From Chara braunii (lineage: Eukaryota > Streptophyta > Charophyceae > Charales > Characeae): DNA of 30,325 nt. A program made the position numbers and the translations under genes. The notes beneath the pieces were generated by a model. That model had not been told where the DNA came from. It ran no database searches and saw only the letters and a program-made list of their open reading frames with translations. Shown here one piece after another: positions 1 to 10,324 of the stretch (the first letter of the stretch is position 1; every line of letters starts with the position of its first letter). The stretch lies in NCBI GenBank assembly GCA_003427395.1, contig BFEA01000097.1:1495785-1526109 (forward strand), written 5' to 3'.

Positions 1-67
1 CCCCCCACACACACACACCACCCAGACGACCCGTCGCCCCCCCAAAACCAGAATTTTATTGCAGATT

Positions 68-100
68 CGGGGTCCTCTCGCCGAGCACAGGAGGACCCCG
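68..100. repeat. perfect 10-bp inverted repeat (hairpin)
   Basis: CGGGGTCCTC at 68-77 is the exact reverse complement of GAGGACCCCG at 91-100, with a 13-nt spacer. The GC-rich arms would make a stable stem in DNA or RNA. No function can be assigned. Confidence 0.85.
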
Positions 101-342
101 CCTTCAAAATATATATATATATATATATGTATTTCCAGGCTGTTTTTTTGCCCGTTCGGTATGCCCGGACCACCCACCCGAGCCCCGCCCGGCCGGGCGG
201 CGTCCGTACTCAGGTTATTTATTTATTTTTTTTAGCTGGGGAGGAAGGGGTCGACATGCGCAGGCGACCCGCGCGCCCCAAACGTCGGGGCGCGCCTCTG
301 CTTGGAGGGGCACAAACTCGGCCGTGGGGTAGCGGTCGGCCT

Positions 343-381
343 CCTCGGCTGCGGCCGAGGCTGTGGGATTCGCAGCCGAGG
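343..381. repeat. overlapping alternative inverted repeats
   Basis: CCTCGGCTGCG at 343-353 can pair with CGCAGCCGAGG at 371-381 (11/11, 17-nt spacer). Its first seven bases can instead pair with GCCGAGG at 354-360. The two pairings are mutually exclusive, so a transcript could switch between a short and a long stem. This is seen in the sequence; any regulatory role is speculation. Confidence 0.75.
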
Positions 382-753
382 GTGTCACGTAGCAGCAGGG
401 CCTTCCGCTCACTTACAAACAGAAACACGGCCGCTGAGCTTGTTATGTAGGTGGGGGAGGCACAGGTATCATTCCCTGGCATTTTGTTTCGACACAGTAG
501 TTACGCTTTCTGTCCTTCAGAGCTAGGTCTGTCACACCAATTTGGCTGCAGGTGCCAGGCCCAAAAAAAAACAAAAAAATGTGTCCTCGTCGTTTCTGTT
601 TCTATTGGCACGCACCAAAATCCAAGTCTGGAAAAAGAGGTTTGGTGGTACTTGTGGTTTGAAGCACCAGTGCTTGAGGCAGCACCTATGTGGAAATGCT
701 TGTTTATACAAGCCTGTGCATAGGGTCAACCTACATTAACTATTGTGTGATCG

Positions 754-1675
754 TATATGTGTGTCGATATTTTGGTGTATTCGAGCACCTATGAAGGACA
801 TGTGCAACACGTCGAGTGCGCACTGCACGCGTTGAAGGATGTGGGTTTCAACGTTGCTCCGGGAAGTGTTAGTTCTTCCTGACGAAGAATTCATTCCTGG
901 GTCACGTGGTTACTAACAGTGGGTTAAAGCCGGGGCCTTGGAAAGTGCAAGCCGTGCGGGATGCGCCGGTGCTAACATCGCTTACACAAGTTCGTGTGTT
1001 CGTGGGACTGACATCGTACTATAGGAGGTTTATCAGCGGGTTTGCAGCTATTGCGGGACCCCTCACGAATTTACTGAAGAACGACCAACCGTTGCTCTGG
1101 ACCCCACACTGCGATCAAACGTCTCGGGAGCTGAAGGCGGCTTTGATCTCGGCCCCTATTCTTATGGGGCCAGACCTAAAGAAGCCTTCTATTCTTATCA
1201 CAGACTGGCAGCCTGAGGCGATCTCTGCAATCTTAGCCCAGGTGAACCAGATGGTCTAGAAAACGTGGTGGAATACACATTCAAAATCGTACATGCGTGC
1301 AAGAGGAACTATTCGGCGACAGGAGGGGAGTGCTTTGCTTCTCTATGGGTTGTCAGTCACTTTCGAACGTACGTGTACGGCAATAAGCTCACTGTCGTTA
1401 CGGATCACAAGCCACTCTCGACCCTGAAGGAATCCAAAGACTACTTGGGCTTGATGGGACGTGGGCCACCACAATTCAAAGCATGAAATTTTACATCTGC
1501 CATCGAAAGCACGAGCGGCACGGAAACGCTGACGGATTGACACGTCTGCATCGGCCGGACAAAGTTCCCGCAACTGAAGAAGTGAATCTGTGGATTGATC
1601 TGGAACCGAAGAACGAGCCCAAGTACGGTGGGGTGGAGATCCTTCGAAAGATTTTAACCTTCACTCGTGAGCAAT
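754..1675 (+). pseudogene. gypsy reverse transcriptase end and RNase H, three broken frames
   Basis: From 754 the frame reads an altered active-site block (VDILVYSSTYEGHV), where the usual YxDD has lost its first Asp. It then passes through a frameshift near 870 into FLTKNSFLGHVVTNSGLKPG and the gypsy connection block (VGLTSYYRRFISGFA). RNase H follows. Its first Asp lies in ITDWQPE (about 1200), its Glu in GGECFA (about 1330) and its second Asp in VTDHKPL (about 1400). The NADGLTRL block lies near 1525. RNase H is split over three frames, changing near 1260 and near 1480. The order and motifs are diagnostic of Ty3/gypsy pol. The copy is non-functional because of the changed active site and at least three frame breaks. 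Confidence 0.85.
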
Positions 1676-1919
1676 GACTGACCCCTCTTTTCCCCTTGAT
1701 TGTTCCACCCCCTCTCAGATCCCCGACCCCTCGTTCTTTTCAGACCTCCCTGACAAGTTATGTTGTTTCTGCAAGTGTATTTCCTGACTTTACAGAGTGG
1801 ATTTTTATCCCCAGGAGTTTGGATATGTCAATAGGTAGATTGTGCCACATGTGTTAATTGCGCATGGCGCGTGCGTTCGTTACCAGATTGTTAGTAAGGC
1901 ATGGAAGTGGCCTCCCTGT

Positions 1920-2110
1920 GGAAAGGATCATCTTCTGATGGAAGCTTGATTTGAAGCCGTCAGAACTGACCGAGCCACCTATGATGAAAAATATCAATGT
2001 GCTGAAGTTTGGACGAGCAAAATCCTGCTGATAAATTATCTTGCAAGTCGTTAGAAGCCTACGCGAAATGTAACAGATGTCGGGTCACTGAAAGATCTTG
2101 AGATTATCGA
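1920..2110 (+). pseudogene. gypsy integrase zinc-binding (HHCC) remnant
   Basis: Around 1965-2010 a frame reads RTDRATYDEKYQCAEVW, resembling the GHR..ATY..i....W stretch of gypsy integrase. At about 2050-2085 another frame reads LEAYAKCNRCRV, matching the Y..xC..C end of the HHCC finger with both cysteines. The two pieces lie in different frames and the histidine pair is not clearly readable. Position between RNase H and the integrase core supports the call. Sequence from 1678 to 1920 has no recognisable domain. Confidence 0.55.
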
Positions 2111-2221
2111 TGGATCAACGACCATCTTTTTAGGAGTTTGGAAAAACTACCACTTTTTCTTATTTTCCCAACAAGGGCGGAAGTACTACCGTCTTCCCCC
2201 GAACATAACGCATCCTGAAAA

Positions 2222-3172
2222 ACACTGGATTTGTAAAAACCTAACAAAACGACAAAACCTCATATTTTTTATAGAATGAAAAAGCAAAAGTCAAACTGTT
2301 ATTTTTTTTAATTTTTACACAAAAAGATAACGTTTTTAACTGTCTTTTGATAAAGGAGATAAAAAACGAGGTGAAAAGTCAACTGTTCCTCAAAATGTGC
2401 AAGAAAACCCTTTCTTGCAAAATCCTCTTGTATGGCTATAAGTCATTCTCAGTAGATTTGCAAAAAGCTAAGCTCAAATAGGATAATTTTTAAGGACTAC
2501 AAGGCAAACTTGAAAGATTTAAAAAAAAACGGATTTTGGTGAATACTCATTTATAGAACTATAAGTCATTTCATCAGCTAGGTAAAAACCAAGATCTGCG
2601 AAAACTAATTTATAGGACTATAAATCAATTTTGTCGTTAGCAATCAAACCCTTAGGAAAAAATATACGTTATTTAAAATAAGAATACAAACAAAGTTTGT
2701 CAGGGAGACACCTTCAAATTCTTAGCCAAACACGAGTTAATTTTTTTTTTAATGGGAAAAAAAAAATCAAAAAATAAAATAAACAGTAAAAAATAATATG
2801 TTTGCTCAGTTATGGGAGAAGATGTGTTTGAGAACATGTTTGAGCGTTTGAAAAACCCTCGAATACGTTCATCGTGCTATACATCTTATAGGACTATAAA
2901 CATGAGTTTTTGACATAATAAAAAAATGAGATATTTCAGTTCTTGAACATAAGCTGCTTCACCAGGTAGTGATTTTACGTAGAAAAACCTGCTTTTCTCC
3001 TCGCCACTTCCAGCGATTCTCAAAAAGTAATTTTTTTATTTTTTTTTGCGGTTGTTGTACTTCACGTAACATTTTGTTTCTCGAGGAGGCCTGAAAACGT
3101 ACTATCATAATCTTGAATGCATTCCGTGCAAACCTAAAAATTTGTTTTGTTAGGTTTTCACGAATCCTGTGG
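2222..3172. mobile_element. AT-rich non-autonomous element with 31-bp TIRs, nested in gypsy
   Basis: The left end 2222-2252 and the reverse complement of the right end 3142-3172 agree at 26 of 31 positions, including an uninterrupted run AAAACCTAACAAAAC. TGAAAA directly precedes the left end (2216-2221) and directly follows the right end (3173-3178), as a 6-bp target-site duplication would. The interior is strongly AT-rich, has no ORF of note and contains a degenerate ~60-bp repeat. The insertion separates the integrase finger from the integrase core of the surrounding gypsy element, so it is younger than that element. It fits a MITE-like, non-autonomous DNA transposon. The superfamily is uncertain because a 6-bp duplication is not typical of the common ones. 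Confidence 0.7.
2425..2905. repeat. degenerate ~60-bp tandem repeat inside the TIR element
   Basis: Variants of TATAGGACTATAAGTCA recur at about 2431, 2491, 2552, 2611 and 2887. The first four are 59-61 bases apart. Each is followed by an A-rich half-unit. The units are diverged by substitutions and small indels. The last copy is offset, suggesting loss or scrambling of units between 2670 and 2880. Confidence 0.6.
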
Positions 3173-3180
3173 TGAAAATG

Positions 3181-3860
3181 AACGTATGCAAGGCATGTTT
3201 CCGGCTCGATACAGTCAAAATGAGGTGCGTTGTGTTCGGGGGAAGACGGTAGTGGCTTAATTGATTATTTCTCAAAATATATAGAACTCTACCTCTGTAA
3301 GACTCGAAAGGCTTCATACATCAACCGCTATCTCAATACCTATCTAGATACAGAGGAGATTCTAACCGACAATGGGTTTGAATTCAAGACCGAGGTAGAA
3401 GAGCTACGTAGATGTAAAGGTGTTGTTCTCTGACACACTGCGCCATTTGTTTCTTAATCTAACGGACTTGCAAAAAAATACGAATCGCATGATTAGAAGG
3501 ACATTACGGAGGAATCTCGCAGCAAATATCGAGATTGGACTGGATTCTTAGCAGTTAGCTTTTGCATGCTATCTGTGAAGGCACATTGGGCCCGATATTA
3601 TCAGAATCAAGAAGTTGTCGATCCGAACGAGATCTCTCTCCTTCTTGTGCAAACGTGGCAATCGGGGACGATTGGACTCCTTGTTGGGCTTCTTTTTGGT
3701 GAGGTGGAGGAAGGCGGAAGAGCAAGTGTTGCCAACGAGATCCTCAGATTTATGGCACAAATCATCGACGACTTGACCCTCGACATCATATCTTTAAATC
3801 TGAGCGTCCAAGAACCGATGATCTTGGAGAGAACGTTGACGCCTACAGTTATCTAGGTAG
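3181..3860 (+). pseudogene. gypsy integrase catalytic core, degenerate
   Basis: At 3250-3430 one frame reads LIDYFSKYIELYLCK, carrying the first catalytic Asp region, and then EEILTDNGFEFKTEVEELRR, carrying the second catalytic Asp in TDNG. It is followed by GVVL, a stop, then HTAPF, the block that normally precedes the catalytic Glu. The Glu-bearing segment near 3470-3520 is only partly readable (SNGLAKKYES in one frame, NRMIRRTLRRNL in another), so a frameshift is present. The continuing ORF to 3856 corresponds in position to the integrase C-terminal region but is too diverged for motif-level support. Confidence 0.75.
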
Positions 3861-4363
3861 GTTGTACAGGAGAACGGGGGCATTTCCTGAACGCGCACGA
3901 TCCAACCACCTGGAACTTCATGGACTTGAACGAGCTTTCTCCTAATAGCCCAGAGACAACTCGTTGCGCTAACGGAAAGGTGCCATCAGACGACGATCCC
4001 GAGTCGATAGTGCTTCCTAAACTGAACGAAGACGACGATTAAGACGAAGCGAAGACCGAGTCCACCACAGAAGCCGGAGAAGAGGAAGATAAGCCATCGA
4101 CGGATCAACACAGAGAGTCGTCTCATGCCCAACATCACGAAGCGCCCCCAACGAGTTCGCAGTTAGCTAGACCATCGGATTCTGCACAAAATCTTGATCC
4201 TCTAGAGAAAGCAGCTAGCCGCCACGATAGCACAGAATCCTTCCACCACCGCGGCCGGTCCTGCTCACCATCTCCCTCCTCTGCCGCCCCTTTTGCGATT
4301 CGGCCCCGTCCTTCTTCCTTCTCGAGCGCTCCACCAACGTCCAATTTTTCGCTGCCTTCTTGA
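3861..4363 (+). pseudogene. gypsy post-integrase tail, acidic and serine-rich
   Basis: A frame reading GHFLNAHDPTTWNFMDLNE begins near 3880 and runs to a TGA at about 4363, with a single internal TAA near 4040. The product is acidic (DDDPES, NEDDD, AGEEEDK) and then rich in Ser and Pro. Length without stops, same strand and position directly after the integrase suggest it is the C-terminal tail of the same pol. I recognise no chromodomain or other fold. It could also be an unrelated ORF. Confidence 0.4.
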
Positions 4364-4370
4364 TGACCTT

Positions 4371-6530
4371 TCGTTCTTTCCCCTTTTTCCACTTTCCCCC
4401 TAACTACCACATCTTCGCTAGCCAACTCTTCTATCGCCACTAATCAGTCCGCCTGCTGTGCGAAATCCATCCCCATTCCGGCCCCTCCTTCCTTCGCCAT
4501 ATCCTCCTCTTTAGCGTTGCATGGAGACAATATAACCACATGGAGTTGTATTGCACCATCTTCGGGACCTTCCCCATTGTGGAAGATAACGAGTCTCTCC
4601 ATGACCACACCCTTTGCACAACCCTCAGCCTTTATATCGAGTACCTTGCCGCCCTCCCCCGACCCAATCACCGATTCCCTCTCGCTCACTGGATCGCCCA
4701 CTTTGTCGATCTCGGTGATGAACCAACTGCTATCTTCCCCCCACTCCCTTTACACTTGTCTAAACCTCCATCCCTTGCTCTCCGTGTCAACTACGACCGA
4801 ACGGAGCATCAATGAGCCGCCGAGATGGGCGACCGATCGAAACCTTGATGATGTCACATGGAAGACAACCAGATACTCAACGTACTCGATCCCTCTCTGT
4901 TGGTGTGGAAGAGGCGCAATGCCTGGTGAAGATATGGTGATTTGAAGTTGAACTTGGTGGCATGCGTCTTCCTCTGCTTGTTGACACGCTAGGATACACT
5001 TATATTCTTCTTCCTCCTCCTCTTCCTCTCTTCTCTCCTCCTCCATTTCTCCCATCCTCTTCTTTTGAGACAAAATACCTTTCACAAACACAATTGCATG
5101 CGATCAAGAGATTGCATAATTTTGGAATCCCATGAACGTCACATCTGTGACGTACCAGCTCTTGTGCTTGAACGAACTTATAAAGCCCTGTGTTTTGCTA
5201 CTCTTTTCTTTTCGGCCATTAACAGATTTTTGGGGTACCTTCATTTTCTTTTATGACCGGCGGATGATGCATGGTATCAACGGCCACCGGGGCCTCCATA
5301 CTTTAAAGTACTTTTCATATTTTTGAAATTTTGCTTTACGTAGGAGTTATGCATGCCTTAGCGAACGTGCTATGAATTTTATTCGACATTTGGAAATTTC
5401 CGGAACTCGTGGGCGTACTGTCTAGGGACGGATCCTTTTCGTGCAATGGATCCCTAAAATCGTCTCGGAAAACCCCAAGAAGTTTCAGTAGGAATAGGAC
5501 TCGGAATAGGCACAGGAATTCGCACGTCAGAATCTCTGAATTTGCAAGCTGATATTGCTTTTAAAATTTTCAAACTTTAAGAAGATGGGTTTGCTCGTAA
5601 CTGGCCTCATGCGTAACTGTTTCGGTGCCTTTTTGGTCTTGCGTCGGCACCATGCATGCAAGCTTCCCCTGTCTCCCGTTGTATCCCAAGTCATCTTTCC
5701 CCTTTTTCCTTCATGACTTCTTTCGTTAAACACTAACTCTTTTCCATCCTGTTTTGATTTGCCTTCACACTTCTTTCTCCCTCTTACCGTCTAAATCTTG
5801 GTTCGGCTCCGCACCGCTCTTCGCCTCCCTCTCCTTTCCTGGCTTCGTCTCCGTACAGGGAGTCCCTATCGATCCTCTCTCAGAGCCTTCTAGCCGCCAG
5901 ACGACAACGTGTAAGGAGGATTAATCCCCTCCCGCTATAATCTAATTGGTTGCGAAGAACTCGCACGGATCGATATGGCTTTCCCAAGGCGATTAACCCC
6001 TCTCCTCTTATTTCCCTTCTCTAGCTCTACTCCTTCCCTCTCTCCTATCTTCTGCCTCCCCATCCGCAGCTATAAGACCCGCAAGCGCATCCGAAAATCC
6101 CTCTCTCAACCCATTTGCTAGCTTCCGGGAAGTAATAGCTAGATGATGGTGATAATCAAGGAGTCGGAAAATCCTGATGAGTTGTTTATAGTTTTGCTAG
6201 GTTGTGTGTCGAGCGGCTACAACGGTGTGCGGTATCTGGGCAAGTCGGTGTAGAAGCTAAGTTGGTGGGGTGACGATCGTTGTGGTACGGAGGTCGGTAC
6301 GTTACGGCTAGGATCGCCAATGACTAAGTAAGGAAGGTGTGCGTGTTGACGAGTGGTTGCATGGCCCGGGGCAATGGCGGGAGGGCATGTCTGCTCGCCT
6401 TGTTCTTCATTCTTCTCGGATTTTGGCAGCTAAGCTCACGACGAGAAGCCTGTTTCTTTCAGATCTGCTCGTGTGCTTGTAACACTGTTTTTTCCCTTAA
6501 ACCTACTTCGGTTAAGCTATGACTCTATCA
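4371..6530. other. pyrimidine-rich intergenic DNA, no gene recognised
   Basis: The + strand is rich in C and T, especially 4985-5065 (TCC/TTC runs) and 5740-6120. Short ORFs on both strands reflect this composition, for example an E-rich minus reading across 5000-5090. None has a recognisable domain. Individual TATA-like strings occur (near 5180 and 6070) but no downstream gene supports a promoter call. Confidence 0.5.
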
Positions 6531-6532
6531 AT

Positions 6533-6533
<1 letters not shown>

Positions 6534-6591
<58 letters not shown>
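6534..6591. repeat. (CT)n microsatellite
   Basis: About 58 bases of uninterrupted CT dinucleotides (GA on the other strand). The purity suggests recent expansion and a probably polymorphic length. Confidence 0.97.
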
Positions 6592-6595
<4 letters not shown>

Positions 6596-6998
6596 GATTG
6601 GATAACGTAACCTCTTCCTTGTCTTTGTCTACATCTGAGTCACCATCCCGCTCTTCTCGTTTAGTCTGATCGGATTTTAAGAGGCTAACGAGGTCGCACC
6701 ATCTTGTTTGTTTGCTTTGTTTGCTCTTGTTTTTGTTGCGCAATGTCTGGTATGTGTTTGGGATGAAGCGCAATGACTGTGTGATCTTCTGCCCCTACTT
6801 ATTTTTTATGCTTAAAGTTTCGCCGAGCGGACTCAGCCGAGCACAAAAACAAGTTGGGAGGGAAACACTTCCAAGTATGGCTGACTTGTTGTTTTGATGA
6901 CTTGAGTATAATAAGAGCTTAGAGTTATTTTCCAGATTTATTTCTTTTGCTTCCTTTCGTCCCTCAATGAATGTTAATGCTTGCATTTTTTTTTCCAG

Positions 6999-7305
6999 AT
7001 CGGGTGGTGGATTAGACAAATGCTACTAACATGCTTATGCCATGTGGACCAACTACACCGATCCGATTGGGCGTCGACTTCCCATATCCCCACAGTGCCC
7101 GTTCTTATACAACGAGGAAAGGTCACGTATATATGAGTGGGACGTACGAGAAGTCGTCACAAAGATCGGAGGACTATATTATTTCCCTCCGGAAACGAGG
7201 TGTTTTGGGGTTGTGGGTGCTGGATTTGTGAATGTCAATACTCATTTCCTACCTTATTCTTTGTTATTACCCTTCAAGGAGTTGATCGTCATCCCATGGG
7301 CGTGA
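6999..7305 (+). other. exon-like ORF after a strong polypyrimidine-AG, unrecognised
   Basis: A T-rich tract ending TTTTTTTCCAG at about 6988-6999 looks like a 3' splice site. Just downstream an 87-codon ORF (7042-7305) starts at an ATG preceded by an in-frame TAA. It reads TDPIGRRLPISPQCPFLYNE and later GGLYYFPPETRCFGVVGAGF, which has the mixed composition of real protein, not of low-complexity DNA. I do not recognise a family. No matching donor site or second exon could be fixed. It may be a transposon-derived fragment. Confidence 0.25.
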
Positions 7306-7499
7306 ATGGCACCCCATTGGCCTAATACTCTCTGCACCAATTGTTGTCACACTGAGTATTATTGGGCAAGGGGATTCCACTACCGAACACGTGGCGAAGA
7401 CGAGTTCAAGTAAAGAGCGACCAGGTTGCGACCCTCCACGTCTGATTCTGAGCTTTGTAGTGAGCAATGACGGGATTTAATTAAAAGATGGGATCCTAC

Positions 7500-8700
7500 G
7501 TGTGTGCCCCTGTCTTTCCATTCGAAAAGATGACGAGTAGCCAATGAAAGTCCAGAGATACTTTTTATTTTAGACAGCCATTGATAAGCATGCGCGCTCG
7601 TTTCCCTTCCCACGCAGCGATGATCAGTTCTCACTAAAACTGCGATCGCACACAAGATTCTTGTTTTGTCGCGATCTCCACACTCAATTTCCCAAAAATC
7701 CTTGGCACACCCCATCTTGTTGTTTTTCAGGGCCTCTTTTCCGCATTTTAACCACTCCGACCGGAGGACAGCTCGGGGCGTGAGGTTGAACGTCACAACC
7801 ATACCCAATCGTAGGCCTTTCTAAAATCGAGTAAAATTACGGTCAGACCATTTGGGGTAATTTTTGCTAGTTCTCAACATTGTTTGGCCATGAAAATGGT
7901 GTGTGTGATTTGTCGCCTTGGGACAAATCCTGTTTGTGTAAAGTTGATTAACGAGTTGAGGGCCCCGTCCATTCGAAAAGCAAGGACCTTGGTACATATT
8001 TTTTACAAATTACTGAGTTGTGAAATCGGACACCAATTACAAATGTCTTCATGATCCCCCATTTTGTACAAAAGGATAACAACGGGCATACCAGAGTCTT
8101 TAGGTAAGGATCCTTGATTAGCAGCTTATTTGAAGGCCTTCGTGAGAAATGGAGAAAAGAGATCTGCCAACTGCTCAAAATTTCAATTGGAAAGGCATCA
8201 CGTCCAGGGGATTTTCCTAAAGGAAGATCAAAGATTGCACTTATCACCTCGTGTTCTTCAAATGGTTTATCAAGGGCTAGCGCTTGTTGCAGGGTGAGAG
8301 AAGACTCGATATGCCTCCACACCCGATTATTAGGTACCTCTCTCATTTGGTTGTTGTCCCATCCCTGGTTTTCCGTACAGAGCCATTGATGATAAGCAAC
8401 TGCATAATCCAAAATATCATTGGAGGTGGACTCCACCTCATATTGCAGATCAAAAGGATAACGAAAGCTGGTCATAAGAGGGATTCACTTATTACGTGTC
8501 AATTGACAAAAAAACTTGGTTGTCATTTTATCAACTACAATGGTCCACGCTGCCCTTGATCTGGAACGCCATGAGGCAGCATCGTTTCCTTGCGACTCAC
8601 ACCAGGCTAGTGCAGCCTGCAACCTTTCACACCACCTCTCATCTTCGACGACTCATGTTGGAGGGTCACCACCAAGGTTTTTGAGGGTCTGGGCTAATGC
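7500..8700 (-). pseudogene. L1-like LINE ORF2 reverse transcriptase remnant
   Basis: Reading the minus strand from 8700 downward, a block KMTTKFFCQLTRNK corresponds to the T+FF segment before LINE RT. From 8475 a 175-codon frame contains LDKPFEEHEVISAIFDLPLG and KSPGRDAFPIEIL, the classic LINE RT entry blocks. Around 8040-7960 the NWRPISL-like block is present but broken by a stop. QTGFVPRRQITHTIF follows near 7920. Near 7815-7850, ILLDFRKAYDWV is RT motif A with its catalytic Asp. Near 7560, a reading LINGCL resembles the following VNG..S block. The YxDD motif was not found. Several stops and frame changes show an old 5'-truncated or decayed copy. Endonuclease and poly(A) tail were not located. 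Confidence 0.85.
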
Positions 8701-9115
8701 TCACCGAGGAGATGATGTAACTTCCTCTCTAGAGTTACTCTGCGCCTTGCATCAGTAACAATGGTACTGGTGCCTTCAATATTTTTTTAGTACATTATCA
8801 TCATTATTACAATTATTCAGCCATCTAACGCAAAAGTCCCTAGCAAGAAAGAAACTACGACTTGTGACCACCCAGGATGGAACTGGCGGCGAAGGGAAAC
8901 CACGTTGACGCCTAATGGACTATTGACTTGAAATGTTCAACCATGACCATTGAATGATTTGACATAGCAGTTTGACAAATGTTCACATATGACCTTGGAT
9001 TTTAATCATTTTATGAGATTTATGTTATATTAGCTATCTATACTTTTTTGTTATAGATGGATGGTTTGTTATGATTTGTGGAGGAAATGAGAGAGACAAT
9101 TTGGCGTGCTATAAC
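8701..9115. other. no gene seen
   Basis: Mixed-composition DNA upstream of the LINE remnant and before the (AC)n tract. It could hold further LINE sequence too diverged to read. Confidence 0.5.

Positions 9116-9201
<86 letters not shown>
9116..9201. repeat. (AC)n microsatellite
   Basis: About 86 bases of uninterrupted AC dinucleotides, preceded by ATAACA. The minus-strand Cys-Val ORF over it is an artefact of the repeat. Confidence 0.97.
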
Positions 9202-9205
<4 letters not shown>

Positions 9206-10269
9206 GGATGTGTTTTATAACTCTTCTGACTACCACATGCTTTTCTGATTTTTCCAACATGCTTGCCCCGGATAAATGCTAGGGCTTCTCCGACTATGAT
9301 GGATTGAACACTTACTACGGTGGATTGAACATGTACCGGTACATAGATTTGTCTCCCACCTAGAAATACGAGTACGCCTCGAGTTAGTTGTCTGTCTCAT
9401 TTGGTGCTGTGATTTCATTATGTTATGAGTTGAAACTGACCTTAATTGAACTAACTATATTGCTTTTGGCTTGTCTATGTGACTGAACTCTTGGTTTTGT
9501 TTCAGAAGTCTATGTCTTGTGGTGGCGGTCACTATAAGGGCGCGATTTCTTGCCCTTTCCTTCTGCGCAGTGAGTATAGTTCGCTCCCCACCCAAGGTGT
9601 GTCAGGCTTAGGTGCGGAGTACTCCTACTCATCTCACCCTTGCAGGATGTTCTCCTTGACATAAACCTTGTACACAGAGTTCCGGGTGATGGTCCGATAC
9701 TCCTCCCTAACAGAATAGCTAGTCCTGATGTGCCCTGCATCTAGGGCGGTTGCCCAGAGCACACTCACAGGTGGAGGCATTTTGTGTACTAGCCGAGCCA
9801 TCGCTTGGGAGACTTTGTGGCGAGGGCCTCGTGCAAGGGACGTTGACAACCTCCCCGTGCTATGAACCGACGGGCCTAAAACCCTGGACCGTGGCCTTAC
9901 CCTTATACTACACTTCCTCTTTCTACTTTTTGTGGACCATGTCTCACAAACCTTCCGTTTCTGAAAAAGGAGAATTTCCTGATTTTGAAAAATACCATAC
10001 CTATGATGTCGATGATACAAGGTGAGAATCAGGAAAGGGACTTGAACGGGGATTCCCATGCTAGTGGCGCAGGACGAATCAAACGTCCCGCCTATGATCC
10101 TCTCCATGGTAACCCCCCTTGCTTTTCCTCTCATCACCGCTATGCACGACGGTGTAATGAAGTTGATTGGGTTGCACATCATGTTTGGAACACTAATCTC
10201 TATAACGCGGGGTGTTGGCTTAAAGCGACTCTACTATGTAGCAGCTACAGCTCGGACATAACAGTTTGA
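9202..10269. other. sequence upstream of the Penelope-like element, unassigned
   Basis: A near-repeat GTGGATTGAACA / ATGGATTGAACA occurs at about 9297-9332. A minus-strand ORF of 182 codons (9634-10182) and overlapping plus-strand ORFs are present, but neither strand gives a recognisable domain. This stretch may contain the 5' end or pseudo-LTR of the Penelope-like element; its boundary could not be set. Confidence 0.4.
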
Positions 10270-10324
10270 ACTGCAATTGCGAGGCATCGATCAGAGCCCC
10301 ATTCAGCTAGGAATGAATGCTCTT

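Larger units (their letters stand above)
1..750. other. GC-rich leader region, no gene seen
   Basis: The first 450 bases are GC-rich and carry a short CA run at the window edge, a perfect 10-bp hairpin (68-100), an AT dinucleotide run (about 109-128) and a second set of inverted repeats (343-381). Short ORFs exist on both strands but overlap each other, are compositionally simple and match nothing I recognise. From about 450 to 750 the DNA is mixed and may already be decayed gypsy sequence, because the reverse transcriptase becomes readable at about 751. No LTR boundary could be recognised. Confidence 0.5.
751..4370 (+). mobile_element. decayed Ty3/gypsy LTR retrotransposon (pol region)
   Basis: RT end, RNase H, integrase zinc-binding region, integrase core and post-integrase tail occur in the Ty3/gypsy order on the + strand. 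They are scattered over all three frames with stops and frameshifts. The element is interrupted by a 951-bp AT-rich insertion at 2222-3172, between the integrase zinc-finger remnant and the catalytic core. I could not identify LTRs, primer-binding site or gag. The copy cannot be active: the RT active-site motif is altered and no frame stays open. Spelling of the RNase H (TDWQPEAISAILAQ) resembles gypsy elements of streptophyte algae and bryophytes as I remember them, which is a weak taxonomic hint. Confidence 0.85.

Noticed and set aside
4135-5091. Minus-strand Glu-rich ORFs in pyrimidine-rich DNA
   Set aside because: Composition alone explains them, and no domain or splice context supports them.
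9634-10182. 182-codon minus ORF upstream of the GIY-YIG domain
   Set aside because: No recognisable domain, no signals, and overlapping plus-strand frames of similar length.
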